The translations under genes were made by a program, and so were the position numbers. Below are positions 27,546-36,559 of a stretch of 64,000 nucleotides of DNA, piece by piece; the stretch's first letter is position 1, and each line of letters starts with the position of its first letter. The notes under the pieces were generated by a model. That model made no database searches. It was given only the letters and a program-made list of their open reading frames with translations, and was not told where the DNA came from. The DNA is from Maridesulfovibrio ferrireducens (GTDB lineage Bacteria > Desulfobacterota > Desulfovibrionia > Desulfovibrionales > Desulfovibrionaceae). Where the stretch lies: positions 248,001-312,000 of the forward strand of contig NZ_FNGA01000005.1 of NCBI RefSeq assembly GCF_900101105.1. Direction: 5' to 3'.

Positions 27546-29936
27546 TTAGAAGTTCTGTTCAGTACGAGCGAGGATGTCGTCCTGCAGAGACTTGTCGAGC
27601 GCGGTGAAGAATGCGCTGTATCCTGCCACCCGGACTACAAGCCCTTTATATTTTTCAGGATTGGCCTGAGCTTCGAGTAAAGTCTCACGGCTGATTACGT
27701 TATACTGTACGTGGAATCCTCCATTCAGGAAGTACGCTTCAGTTACCGCTTTGAGGCTTTCCAGTCCTTTTTCGCCTTCGATAGCGGATGGATGGAATTT
27801 CTGGTTCAGCAGGGTTCCGTTGGAAGCTATTTCATGATCGAGCTTTGCAACAGAGAGAACTGATGCAGTAGGACCGCAGGAATCATAACCGGAGATAGGT
27901 GATACGCCGTCTGCCAGTGGTGACCATGCTTTGCGTCCGTCCGGAGTAGCCATTACAACAGTACCCAAGGGAACGTTTGCGGATGCGGGATACAAACCGG
28001 GCTGGAATTTACCATCGCGAGGGTTGGTGTATTTGTTAACTTCGTTGCAGTAGATAAGCGCGGCTTCTTTAGCTATTTCGTCAGCGTAGTCGTCATCGTT
28101 ACCGTACTTTGGAGCGCGGTTCACGAGCATCTGGCGCAGGTCTTCCTGTCCTTCGAAGTCGTTAGCTAAAGCTTCCTTAAGTTGCTCAAGAGTTAGTGCT
28201 TTATCATCAAAAACGAGCTTTTTGATGGCAGTTAGGGAATCTCCTGCGTTGGCAACACCTACGCCCTGAGGGCCTGTGAAGTTATAATGCGCGCCACCTT
28301 CCTGCAAAGAAAGTCCTTTGGAGATGCAATCATCAACGAGGGAGGACAGAAATGGAAGCGGACAATGTTTGCCGTGAGTCATGTCGACTGCGTTGTCGGC
28401 AGCAGCCATGAGTTTTACAAAATAGGCCGTCTGCTGAGTATAGGAAGCCATGAGATCTTCAAATGATTTGAAACTGTTCAAGCCGCCTGATTTAGGACCG
28501 ATCTGTTTACCGGTGCGTTGATCTACACCGTCGTTGAGACAAAGTTCGATAACTTTAGCCATGTTGTAGAAAGCTGCGTCATGCCACCCTTCAGTTTTTC
28601 CGCCGACCTGAGGCTCAACGCAACCGATGATACCGTAATCACGGGCATCTTCACGTTCAAGGCCGCGAGCCAGAAGTGCGGGAATGATGACACGGTCATT
28701 GTAGTATGCGGGGTACCCCATGCCCATGCGGCTGAGTTCAGCAGCTTTTTTGTAAAGAGGATCGGGTGTGCCTTCGTGGATGCGGATAGAAAGAGAAGGA
28801 GCATAAAGCTTGGTGTTAGCACTAGCTTGCAGGATCAAGTAGGACATAGTGTTAGTTGCATCTGAACCGTCACGTTTTTGTCCGCCTATGATCAAATTCA
28901 TGAACATTGGATAACCGGCGAAAGCCATAGTGGAATTTTCGTCACGAACCTTGTTCAATTCAGAGAATTTAACCCAGAGCATATCCAGCATTTCCTGAGC
29001 CTGCTCAACCGAAAGATTGTCAGACTGTAGGAATGGATTCATGTATTGGTCAAAGCGCATAGGCGAGATGGAGTGACCGTTTGATTCAATCTGAATCACC
29101 AAATGGATAAACCAGAACGCCTGCAATGCTTCCTGAAAGGATTCCGCAGGCTGAGCAGGAACTTTGCGGCAAATACGTGCGATTTCGTTTAGTTCTGCTT
29201 TGCGGGTTGAATCTTTACAATCAGCAGCCATTTTTTCAGCCAGTTTTGCAAAACGGTCTGCAAAAGCAATAACTGCTTTGTTGCTGGTAACTACGGATTT
29301 AAGGAAATGCATCTTGTTGAGCTGGGAAGCATCGGAGAAGTCTATTTCAGCCAGTCTATCTTCGGCTTGAGCAATGACAGCATTCAGTCCGAGGGTTAGA
29401 GCCTTGTTGTAATCTGCTGATACGTGACCGACTCCATTATAGAAGTAGTTACCAACAGTATAGACGACGTCATTATGAGCTTCGAGGGATTCCTCAGGCA
29501 TGAGCTGGGCAGCGATTTCGTTAACAGTCTTGCCGTCCCAATAAGCGAAGGCACTGCGTAGGTTGGCTTTTACATCTTCAGAAATAAAGAAAACGTCAGC
29601 AGTTCTTTTTTCAAGGCGGTCCAGTTCGTCTTCAACCCACTTACAGGAAAATTCCGGAAAGATAGGTGCAGAGCGAGGCATGGAGCACTGATTACCTACG
29701 GTAAATTCATCGTCCTGAATGAAGATGGACATACCGGCAAGGATTTTTCCCAGAGCTTTCGCACGGCGAATAGGCATCGGCTGCCCTTCTGTTTCCTTGT
29801 AGGATTCAGTGATCAGCACGGCGCGTTCACCACAAATTGCCGGAGCGGTGTTCAAAAAACGTTCAAGGGTTCTTTCAACGCGTTTGGAAGCGCCAACTGT
29901 TTTGGGGATTTCTACGTTAGGTTTATTTTTGGTCAT
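27546..29936 (-). CDS. glycyl-radical enzyme, glycerol/1,2-diol dehydratase-like
   Basis: 796 residues. Thiyl-radical Cys439 and Glu441 lie in 'YGIIGCVEPQ' and the Gly radical site is G772 in 'VRVAGYSAFF'. Residues that bind glycerol in the B12-independent glycerol dehydratase of Clostridium butyricum (N156, H164, H281, S282, C433, E435, D447, numbering from memory of that family) have equivalents at N163, H171, H288, S289, C439, E441 and D453 with constant offset. The C-terminal third also resembles that enzyme closely. It is therefore predicted to dehydrate glycerol or a propane-1,2-diol-like compound to an aldehyde. AAAGGA precedes the start. The neighbouring PocR-domain kinase fits a diol-type signal. 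Isethionate- or choline-lyase function is less likely. Confidence 0.8.
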   Translation of the reverse strand: MTKNKPNVEIPKTVGASKRVERTLERFLNTAPAICGERAVLITESYKETEGQPMPIRRAKALGKILAGMSIFIQDDEFTVGNQCSMPRSAPIFPEFSCKWVEDELDRLEKRTADVFFISEDVKANLRSAFAYWDGKTVNEIAAQLMPEESLEAHNDVVYTVGNYFYNGVGHVSADYNKALTLGLNAVIAQAEDRLAEIDFSDASQLNKMHFLKSVVTSNKAVIAFADRFAKLAEKMAADCKDSTRKAELNEIARICRKVPAQPAESFQEALQAFWFIHLVIQIESNGHSISPMRFDQYMNPFLQSDNLSVEQAQEMLDMLWVKFSELNKVRDENSTMAFAGYPMFMNLIIGGQKRDGSDATNTMSYLILQASANTKLYAPSLSIRIHEGTPDPLYKKAAELSRMGMGYPAYYNDRVIIPALLARGLEREDARDYGIIGCVEPQVGGKTEGWHDAAFYNMAKVIELCLNDGVDQRTGKQIGPKSGGLNSFKSFEDLMASYTQQTAYFVKLMAAADNAVDMTHGKHCPLPFLSSLVDDCISKGLSLQEGGAHYNFTGPQGVGVANAGDSLTAIKKLVFDDKALTLEQLKEALANDFEGQEDLRQMLVNRAPKYGNDDDYADEIAKEAALIYCNEVNKYTNPRDGKFQPGLYPASANVPLGTVVMATPDGRKAWSPLADGVSPISGYDSCGPTASVLSVAKLDHEIASNGTLLNQKFHPSAIEGEKGLESLKAVTEAYFLNGGFHVQYNVISRETLLEAQANPEKYKGLVVRVAGYSAFFTALDKSLQDDILARTEQNF

Positions 29937-29974
29937 TGTCTTATTCCTTTATTAAAAGTTTATTTCCCAAAGTT

Positions 29975-30391
29975 TTATGAACAGTAAGCTGCAAGCCCCG
30001 CTTCCGCACAAGCTGTATCCTGCTCAACACTGCCGCCGCTGACGCCTATTCCGCCAATTACCTTTCCATCTTCTTCGATAGGCAATCCGCCGCCGAAGAT
30101 TACAATCCGTCCGTTATCTGCATTATTAATTCCGTATAATTGTCCGCCCGGTTGGGAGACTGAACCCAGTATTGCTGTGGGCATTTTCACAGCCACTGCT
30201 GTGTAACCCTTGTTCAAGGATAGGCCGATACTAACCAGCAGGGCATCATCCTGTCGTAGCTGGGCAACTAAGTCCCCTCCTTGATCAACCACCGCAATAA
30301 CCATAGGAACGCCGATTTCGTTTGCTTTTTCTACTGCTGCAGCAATCATTTGCTGCGCTTTTTTTGCTGTTACTGGCATTGTTTTGTCCAT
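29975..30391 (-). CDS. GlcG/HbpS/PduO C-terminal-like protein
   Basis: 138 residues, full length for the GlcG/HbpS family: 'AAAVEKANEIGVPMVIAVVDQGGDLV' at the start and the glycine-rich 'GGLPIEEDGKVIGGIGVSGG' near the end. Members bind haem or corrinoids or occur as small companions in diol/glycolate gene clusters. Its role here is not known; placement between the glycyl-radical enzyme and a membrane protein suggests a pathway accessory. It lies 12 bp after the preceding gene. Confidence 0.85.
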   Translation of the reverse strand: MDKTMPVTAKKAQQMIAAAVEKANEIGVPMVIAVVDQGGDLVAQLRQDDALLVSIGLSLNKGYTAVAVKMPTAILGSVSQPGGQLYGINNADNGRIVIFGGGLPIEEDGKVIGGIGVSGGSVEQDTACAEAGLAAYCS

Positions 30392-30403
30392 TTTTCCAAA
30401 AGG

Positions 30404-31357
30404 TTACTTGATAAGGTTGAGCATCAGGGTACCCACGGCTATGGCTGCTGCCGGGGGATCAACATGGTTACTTCCATGATTCCAGAACATACGGGCCATG
30501 AGTTCCTGCAAGAGAGCTGCGCAGGCTCCGACCATTCCGGCTATCAAAATATTTCCGAAGTACAAATAGGCGAGAGCAGACAGGATGGCTTGGCAATGCC
30601 AGACTGGCACCTGCTGAATTGCCCCTGTGCCGAGCTGAAGTGCAATGAGACTGATAGCTGCTGCTGCCCAGCCCATTATGAGTGGCACAACAAATGCTCC
30701 GGCTGCGGAGATAACGCCTGCGGCTACCATTGGGTCCATGGCTGCTTTAGCCTGAGCTGCCATTGCTGCAGAAAGCACTCCTGCACCGAAGCCGTAAAGG
30801 ACCATTTTGGGGAGAGGAAGCATCCATGGAATCCATGAAATTTTATGGTCATCTGTTTTGAGGTAGCCGAAATCTTTGATGGATTTTGAATTGCCCCAAG
30901 GCATTTCTTTCTGGAAGAGAAGACGGGCCAGCAGAGCTGTTGCCACAACGCTGAGGGCAATCATATCCGTTTTGTTAACAACCGGGATCATAGCAAAAAG
31001 CTGTAGCAGGAAATGTCCGGCTAATGCTGTAAGTCCACCAACGAGAAGAACGTCCCATGATGTTCCCATAAGTGAGGACAAAATATCTTTTGCTGCTCCT
31101 CCGGGATGATTTTTGCTCACCGCAGCCGCATAAGTGGATGCAGCGACTCCTGAGGCAAATCCTCCAACGTGAGGACCGAAGATTGGACCTAGTCCAACTT
31201 GAAGCAACATAAAATCAGACCCGCTGGCCATCATAACCAGACATCCAGCCATGACCATGAGTCCGCAGATAATGAATGAAAAAAGTCCGCCGATCGCACC
31301 ACCGACAATTCCGCCGGCAAAGCACATGACAAGGGTATTAATGCTGAAAGGTTCCAT
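30404..31357 (-). CDS. polytopic membrane protein, candidate substrate transporter
   Basis: About 317 residues from the ATG at 31357; two GTG codons just upstream are possible but sit too close to the AAGGAG site. Eight to ten hydrophobic segments with many Gly/Ala and small-residue motifs ('GGIVGGAIGGLFSF', 'GPIFGPHVGGFASGV') are visible. I do not recognise a classical transporter family. It is the first gene of the glycyl-radical operon, so uptake or facilitated diffusion of the diol-like substrate is the simplest guess. Confidence 0.6.
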   Translation of the reverse strand: MEPFSINTLVMCFAGGIVGGAIGGLFSFIICGLMVMAGCLVMMASGSDFMLLQVGLGPIFGPHVGGFASGVAASTYAAAVSKNHPGGAAKDILSSLMGTSWDVLLVGGLTALAGHFLLQLFAMIPVVNKTDMIALSVVATALLARLLFQKEMPWGNSKSIKDFGYLKTDDHKISWIPWMLPLPKMVLYGFGAGVLSAAMAAQAKAAMDPMVAAGVISAAGAFVVPLIMGWAAAAISLIALQLGTGAIQQVPVWHCQAILSALAYLYFGNILIAGMVGACAALLQELMARMFWNHGSNHVDPPAAAIAVGTLMLNLIK

Positions 31358-31919
31358 ACTCACCACACTCCTTAAAGTTATTCCTCAATTATTCCGCGTT
31401 TCTCTTCGCTGCGTTACCCCCCTTAAAGAGAAAAACGTGCCATGAATGAATATGTTTATAATTGCGGAGGTTTAACTGTATTTGGTGACTTTTATGACAT
31501 AATTGGAAAGAAATGACTGTGTCAGCCCCGGTTGACATTTCAAGTGATGGGCGTGAGCATTTGTTGATAAAAAGTTCTTAATATCAATATGTTATAAATA
31601 AATGTTAATATGGTTGACGCAAGGGTTACACAAGTTGTCATGTGCTGATGAGTACTGAAAGAACAGGAAGTTAGGCTGGGATGGATATTTATATATGTAT
31701 TGAATCTTTTGTATGCATGTGCTCGTAATACCAGTGAATTATGTTGGTTAAGTTATAACCGTTGCAGACACGGTATCGATGAGGTTAAACTGTTTGAGCT
31801 GATATTTCAGGGGGCTGAAAGTGGCATTGATTATGCTTTAATCATATTTATTAAACAGGCGAGAAACCTGATCCTCTGCATAATTTAAAATTGATCATAA
31901 TGGATGTATAAAAAGCAAT
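31358..31919 (+). promoter_or_regulatory. divergent intergenic region (562 bp) between glycyl-radical operon and its likely regulators
   Basis: AT-rich and without a supportable gene; a 62-codon frame at 31700-31888 has no ribosome site or recognisable content. On the minus strand about 80 bp before the operon start a TGGCACG (31436-31442) matches a sigma54 -24 element, but the -12 GC is replaced by TC, so the promoter call is only tentative. Activator sites for the NtrC-type regulator should lie here. Confidence 0.35.
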
Positions 31920-33815
31920 ATGGATTCAAAAAAAGAAAAATTGAATAACACAGACGTCTGCCCTGATTACGTTCTTGAAGAACTCAATACTCTGCGGAAA
32001 AGAGTCGCAGAGTTGGAAGCATCACGCTCTATGTGCGGTAGTTTTGGCAAAGATTGCAGCCTTAGTCCCCATATTGCCGAGTATGAGAATGAAGAAAAAG
32101 ATTATCGGTTTGAAGATTATTTTGATGTGGAGGCTATCCAGCAAATTCAGGATGCCTTTGCCGAAGCGACTAATGTTGCTTCTATTATTACCGACCTTGA
32201 CGGCAGACCAATAACCAGACCCAGCCGCTTTTGCAGACTCTGTAACGACGTTATTCGCAAGACCCCCAAAGGGTTAAAAAACTGCATGCGTTCTGACGCT
32301 TCTTTCGGAACTAAAAGCCCGCTGGAACCGATCATGCGTCCCTGCCTAAGCGGCGGACTATGGGACGGCGGAACTAGTTTCTATGTAGGTGACCGCCATA
32401 TTGCGAACTGGATTGTCGGGCAGGTGCGCTGCCCGCCCATCAATGACGAGCGGATAAAAAAATATGCCCATGAAATAGGAGCTGACGAAAATGAATTTAT
32501 GGAAGCTCTCACAGAAGTCCCGGTCATGTCTCATGAGCAATTCTTAAGAGTCTGCAATGTCCTCTGCCTCATTGCCAACCAGATTTCTATTCTTGCCCGT
32601 AAAAATTTTCTGCAAGCTCAGGCAATTGAGCGCCGAAGATTGGCAGAAGCTGCGCTACGTGAAAGCGAAGATCGTTTTCGACAACTCTCCCAGTCCACTT
32701 TTGAAGCAATTTTTATTCATTATGAAGGCGAAATTCTGCTCACGAACAAAGCTGGGCAATGTATGTTCGGATATTCTCAGGAAGAATTCGCCGGGCTGAA
32801 TATTGATGATCTGGCAGATCCAGAATGCCGCGAGGAAGTTCGGGAACATACATCAAAGAACAAGAAATCCCGCTTTGATGCCAATTTCCGTTGCCGTGAC
32901 GGGAAAATGCTTATTTGCGAAATTCAGCAGCGCGACATCGTCTTTCAGGGCGAAAAGGTCGGAGTTTGTGCAATCCGCGATATTAGTGAACGAGTTGAAT
33001 CCGAGCGGCAGGCTAAAGAAAAAGAACAGCAGCTTATTCAGGCTGACAAAATGGTTTCGCTAGGAGTACTGGTCTCCGGCATGGCCCATGAAATAAATAA
33101 TCCCAATAGTTTCATGACCTTGAATCTACCTTTGATAGAAGACATATGGAAAGACATCACCCCTGTCCTTGAGGATTATTACCATGAAAATGGTGAATTT
33201 TTAGCTGGAGGGCTTGAGTACTCGGAACTTCGAAGTTTTATGCCCGATCTTCTTTCCAGAATGCTCGAGGGAGCCACCCGCATCAGTGGAATAGTGAACA
33301 GCCTTAAAGATTATTCCCGTTTGCAGCCCGGGGAATTGATGTGGGAAGTGGATATTACTGACGTTATCAATAATTCTCTGCGGTTGCTGGAAAATATGAT
33401 CAGCCAGAAGACTGTGAAATTTGAGGTGAATCTTGCTGAATCTCTGCCTTCCGTGCGTGGTAATTCGCAACGGCTGTCACAAGTGCTTATTAATTTACTG
33501 GTTAATTCCTGCGAAGCCCTGACTGACCGCAAGCAGGAAATTTGTCTTTCATCTGAATATATCAAAGCGAAAAAAAGAATCGAGATAGTTGTCCGCGATG
33601 AAGGTGTTGGAATTGCCGAAGAACACCTTGAACAAATTATGGACCCATTTTTTACGACCAAACGCAATGACGGAGGAACCGGACTCGGGTTATCCGTATC
33701 TTCCTCGATAGTTCAAGAACATGGTGGAGAGCTTATTTTTACAGCAAATCCCGGCGGAGGAACTATCGCCAGACTTTCAATTCCAGTAGTCGAAAATGGA
33801 GATGAAAATGAATAG
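31920..33815 (+). CDS. PocR-PAS sensor histidine kinase (soluble)
   Basis: 631 residues with no membrane segment. A short N-terminal coiled coil is followed by a PocR sensory domain (about 60-215; conserved 'TDLDGRPITRPSRFCRLC' and 'CLSGGLWDGG' regions with Cys residues), a PAS domain (about 245-360), HisKA with H390 in 'GMAHEINNPNSF', and HATPase ('NLLVNSCEAL', 'DEGVGI', 'GGTGLGLSVS'). PocR domains are known from regulators of propanediol utilisation and are thought to bind small hydrocarbon derivatives, which fits the divergent diol-dehydratase-like operon. It overlaps the downstream response regulator by 8 bp. Confidence 0.88.
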   Translation: MDSKKEKLNNTDVCPDYVLEELNTLRKRVAELEASRSMCGSFGKDCSLSPHIAEYENEEKDYRFEDYFDVEAIQQIQDAFAEATNVASIITDLDGRPITRPSRFCRLCNDVIRKTPKGLKNCMRSDASFGTKSPLEPIMRPCLSGGLWDGGTSFYVGDRHIANWIVGQVRCPPINDERIKKYAHEIGADENEFMEALTEVPVMSHEQFLRVCNVLCLIANQISILARKNFLQAQAIERRRLAEAALRESEDRFRQLSQSTFEAIFIHYEGEILLTNKAGQCMFGYSQEEFAGLNIDDLADPECREEVREHTSKNKKSRFDANFRCRDGKMLICEIQQRDIVFQGEKVGVCAIRDISERVESERQAKEKEQQLIQADKMVSLGVLVSGMAHEINNPNSFMTLNLPLIEDIWKDITPVLEDYYHENGEFLAGGLEYSELRSFMPDLLSRMLEGATRISGIVNSLKDYSRLQPGELMWEVDITDVINNSLRLLENMISQKTVKFEVNLAESLPSVRGNSQRLSQVLINLLVNSCEALTDRKQEICLSSEYIKAKKRIEIVVRDEGVGIAEEHLEQIMDPFFTTKRNDGGTGLGLSVSSSIVQEHGGELIFTANPGGGTIARLSIPVVENGDENE

Positions 33816-35220
33816 AGCTAAAGGACTTAATCCAAGCTTTCCTCTTTTGCTGGTGGATGATGAAGATTCATGGCTGCAAAGTTTCAGGGCTACCTTACGC
33901 TCGCAAGGCATCGACAATGTTGTGCTTCTGAATGATGGAACTAAGGTCATGGAGACTCTGAAACAGCAGGAATTTTGCGCTGTTGCGGTCGACTTAATGA
34001 TGCCCGGAATCTCCGGTGAAGAACTTATACCGCAGATTGTTGAGGAATACCCGGAGGTCCCGGTATTAGTTATTTCCGGGCTCAATGAAATCAAAGCCGT
34101 GGTCAATTGCATCCGCAAAGGAGCATTTGATTTCATTGTCAAAACAGAGGACCGCAACACCCTTATTGCCGGAGTGCGTCATGCCATTGAAATTTTTGAA
34201 TTGCGACAGGAAAACTCTTCTCTGAAACAAAGATTTTTCAAATCAGGACCGGATAAACCAGAGCTGTTTTCAGAAATTATCACTGCTCACAAAGACATGT
34301 TTGCCATATTTAAATACATTGAGGCGATATCAGAAACCGCACGGCCTGTACTGATAACCGGAGAATCCGGAGTCGGTAAAGAGTTGGTGGCGCGGGCAGT
34401 ACACAATGCCAGCGGGCGTAAAGGCAACTTTGTTGCCGTAAATATCGCGGGGCTGGACGACAATATTTTTTCCGACACTTTATTCGGACACAAGAAAGGC
34501 GCGTTCACAGGTGCGGCTGAAGCTCGTCTAGGATTAGTTGAAAAAGCCAAAAACGGGACTTTATTCCTTGATGAAATCGGTGATCTCGCGCCTACATCCC
34601 AGACCAAACTTTTGCGTTTGCTACAGGAGCATGAGTTCATGCCCCTTGGCTCTGATATGGCGAAACGATCAAGTGCAAGAATCATTACTGCTACCCATCA
34701 ATCCATCACTAAAATGCAGGATCAGGGAAAATTTCGCAAAGACCTCTTTTTCAGGCTCAGAGGCCATATGCTGCAAATCCCCCCACTACGGGAACGCATA
34801 GAAGATTTACCTCTTTTAATTTCTCACTTTGTGAATGAGGTGCAAGCTGACACGGGGACAGATTTGAATGTGGATATTCATAATATCGCTGACTTTCTGA
34901 ATAACTATTCGTTTCCGGGAAATGTCAGAGAATTGCAGCATCTAGTTCATGACGGGGCCAGTATCTGCGGATCTAGTGAATTGAAGCCGAAACATTTTAA
35001 AAAACTGATGGAAATTCCCGGCGACTCCTTTTCAGGAGAATCAATCCATGATTCGGGAGAAAGTGTATCGTTCGGAACCAGACTGCCGACGCTGAATGAA
35101 GTGCGCGTCAAACTCATAGATGAAGCCTTGCGGCGTACTAATGGCAACCAATCTTCAGCCGCGCAATTGATAGGGGTGACAAGGCAGGCTGTTAGTAAAT
35201 ATTTGAAAAAAAGTGGGTAG
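33808..35220 (+). CDS. NtrC-type sigma54-dependent response regulator
   Basis: 470 residues from the ATG at 33808, which has GGAG six bases upstream (frame open to 33796). Receiver domain with phosphorylation site D62 ('VAVDLMMPGISG'), AAA+ domain with Walker A 'GESGVGKELVA', the sigma54-contacting 'GAFTGA' loop intact, Walker B 'GTLFLDEIGDL', and a C-terminal Fis-type HTH ('NQSSAAQLIGVTRQAVSKYL'). It is partner of the PocR kinase and probable activator of the divergent glycyl-radical operon. Confidence 0.92.
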   Translation: MNRAKGLNPSFPLLLVDDEDSWLQSFRATLRSQGIDNVVLLNDGTKVMETLKQQEFCAVAVDLMMPGISGEELIPQIVEEYPEVPVLVISGLNEIKAVVNCIRKGAFDFIVKTEDRNTLIAGVRHAIEIFELRQENSSLKQRFFKSGPDKPELFSEIITAHKDMFAIFKYIEAISETARPVLITGESGVGKELVARAVHNASGRKGNFVAVNIAGLDDNIFSDTLFGHKKGAFTGAAEARLGLVEKAKNGTLFLDEIGDLAPTSQTKLLRLLQEHEFMPLGSDMAKRSSARIITATHQSITKMQDQGKFRKDLFFRLRGHMLQIPPLRERIEDLPLLISHFVNEVQADTGTDLNVDIHNIADFLNNYSFPGNVRELQHLVHDGASICGSSELKPKHFKKLMEIPGDSFSGESIHDSGESVSFGTRLPTLNEVRVKLIDEALRRTNGNQSSAAQLIGVTRQAVSKYLKKSG

Positions 35221-35453
35221 CAGCATCAAAGACGACCACAGACAAAAAGCGGTGTTGGAAAATTAAAAAATCACATTTTTATTAAACACATAGCTAAAAC
35301 TTTTTGCCTATTAACTATAGATTCTACGTTGTGCTACTCATATTACTAATGTACCTATTTATACTGTATCGCAGGTCTATCTCCGAAAGTAAAATTTCAC
35401 CTGCCATCTAGCGGAGTATGACCATAAACAATATCACTTTAAAGAGCTCCATC

Positions 35454-35732
35454 ATGACAAAACAAAACGACCCAAAAAAACAATGGGCAAAAATAGTAGC
35501 AAAGGCATGGGCCGACGAAGACTACAAACAACGGTTCCTGACCGATCCGGCTGCTGTATTGAAAGAAGAAGACATAGAAGTACCGGAAGGCGTGAAATTC
35601 AAGTGCGTGGAAGCCACCGAAAAACAGGCATGGTTGGTGCTCCCACCAAAGCCGACAACAGGAAGCATGGAAGAAGGAGACGAACGTCTGGCGGCGGTCA
35701 ATAACGGTTGTCTATGCTGGACCCTTATTTAA
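35454..35732 (+). CDS. RiPP precursor 1, nitrile-hydratase-like leader peptide (NHLP)
   Basis: 92 residues from the ATG at 35454; a further ATG at 35418 is in frame, but the shorter start matches the two paralogues and shares their context. Residues 1-80 form an NHLP leader: 'WAKIVAKAWADEDYKQRFL', 'DPAAVLKEE', 'VKFKCVEATEKQAWLVLPP'. The nitrile-hydratase catalytic Cys motif is absent. After 'DERLAA' comes the short core VNNGCLCWTLI with two Cys and one Thr as candidate heterocyclisation sites. First of three tandem copies upstream of a YcaO cyclodehydratase. Confidence 0.9.
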   Translation: MTKQNDPKKQWAKIVAKAWADEDYKQRFLTDPAAVLKEEDIEVPEGVKFKCVEATEKQAWLVLPPKPTTGSMEEGDERLAAVNNGCLCWTLI

Positions 35733-35780
35733 TTAACAATTGGCTAAAGAACATCATAAAACTACTAAAGGAATCTCATC

Positions 35781-36056
35781 ATGACAAAACAAAACGAACA
35801 GCAAAAACAATGGGCAAAAATAGTAGCAAAGGCATGGGCCGACGAAGACTACAAACAGCGGCTCCTCAACGATCCGACCGCTGTAATGAAAGAAGAAGGC
35901 ATAGAAGTGCCAGAAGGCGTGAAATTCAAATGCGTAGAAGCCACCGAAAAGCAGGCATGGTTGGTGCTGCCGCCAAGGCCGGGAAAAGGGTGTATTGAGG
36001 CTGGAGAAGAACGTCTGGCAGCTATCTTCGCGTCTAACTGCTTTTTGTGCTTTTAG
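35781..36056 (+). CDS. RiPP precursor 2, NHLP leader
   Basis: 91 residues. The leader is almost identical to precursor 1, including at the DNA level, while the tail after 'EERLAA' is IFASNCFLCF with Ser and two Cys. The ribosome site AAAGGAATCTCATC-ATG recurs before precursors 2 and 4 and nearly so before 3, showing duplication of whole gene units. Leader conservation with tail divergence is the expected RiPP pattern. Confidence 0.92.
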   Translation: MTKQNEQQKQWAKIVAKAWADEDYKQRLLNDPTAVMKEEGIEVPEGVKFKCVEATEKQAWLVLPPRPGKGCIEAGEERLAAIFASNCFLCF

Positions 36057-36104
36057 TTGTTTTTAGACTAAATACATCATTAAAGACCTAAAAGGAGTCT
36101 CATC

Positions 36105-36380
36105 ATGGCAGAACAAAACGAACTACAAAAAAAATGGGCAAAGATCGTAGCAAAATCATGGGCCGATGAAGACTACAAACAACGGCTCCTCAACGATCCG
36201 GCTGCTGTAATGAAAGAAGAAGGCATCGACATGCCAGAAGGCGTGAAATTCAAATGCGTAGAAGCCACCGAAAAGCAGGCATGGTTGGTGCTACCGCCAA
36301 AGCCGGGAAAAGGATGTATTGAGGCTGGAGAAGAACGTCTGGCAGCTATATTATCGTCTTGCTGCTATATGTGTTCTTAA
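36105..36380 (+). CDS. RiPP precursor 3, NHLP leader
   Basis: 91 residues. The leader is again nearly identical to copies 1 and 2 (KSWADEDYKQRLLNDPAAVM). The core after 'EERLAA' is ILSSCCYMCS, with three Cys and three Ser. Stop at 36378-36380 is followed at once by the ribosome site of the mini-gene at 36393. Confidence 0.92.
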   Translation: MAEQNELQKKWAKIVAKSWADEDYKQRLLNDPAAVMKEEGIDMPEGVKFKCVEATEKQAWLVLPPKPGKGCIEAGEERLAAILSSCCYMCS

Positions 36381-36392
36381 AGGAATCTCATC

Positions 36393-36458
36393 ATGGCAGA
36401 AGGGGACGAACGTCTGGCGGCTATGTTTACGGGATGCGGAGCTTGGTGCTGCAATTAA
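36393..36458 (+). CDS. leaderless RiPP mini-gene (core-only fourth copy)
   Basis: A 21-codon frame with the same AAAGGAATCTCATC ribosome site as precursor 2. It begins Met-Ala-Glu like precursor 3, then jumps straight to the GDERLAA junction seen in precursor 1 and ends with the core MFTGCGAWCCN (one Thr, three Cys). The whole ~70-residue leader is missing in frame. It is either a remnant of a deletion within a duplicated copy or a core expressed without its own leader. Too short for ordinary gene callers. Confidence 0.65.
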   Translation: MAEGDERLAAMFTGCGAWCCN

Positions 36459-36559
36459 AAAACGGCTGCTTGACTAAAAGATTTACCAGCCTAACGTTTC
36501 TTTTCGGTTGAAACTTTCGGGTAACATCTATTACGCAAATTCTCCGTTAGGTAATATAT

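Noticed and set aside
31427..31442. sigma54 promoter upstream of the glycyl-radical operon (TGGCACG on minus strand)
   Set aside because: The -24 half is perfect but the -12 GC is missing (TC instead), so I mention it only as tentative.
31700..31888. 62-codon ORF upstream of the PocR kinase
   Set aside because: No ribosome site, no recognisable content, and it lies in a regulatory gap.
35483..35998. Overlapping +1-frame ORFs in the precursor array that repeat 'GKNSSKGMGRRRLQT'
   Set aside because: They repeat only because the underlying DNA is duplicated; the NHLP frame has the ribosome sites, the family match and the core variation.
35454..36380. True nitrile hydratase alpha subunits
   Set aside because: The proteins are only about 91 residues and lack the metal-binding Cys-x-x-Cys-Ser-Cys motif; only the leader-like fold is retained.
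35454..36458. Tandem repeats as a CRISPR array
   Set aside because: The repeated units are ~320-bp protein-coding genes with start codons and ribosome sites, not short repeats with spacers. No CRISPR array is seen anywhere in the window.
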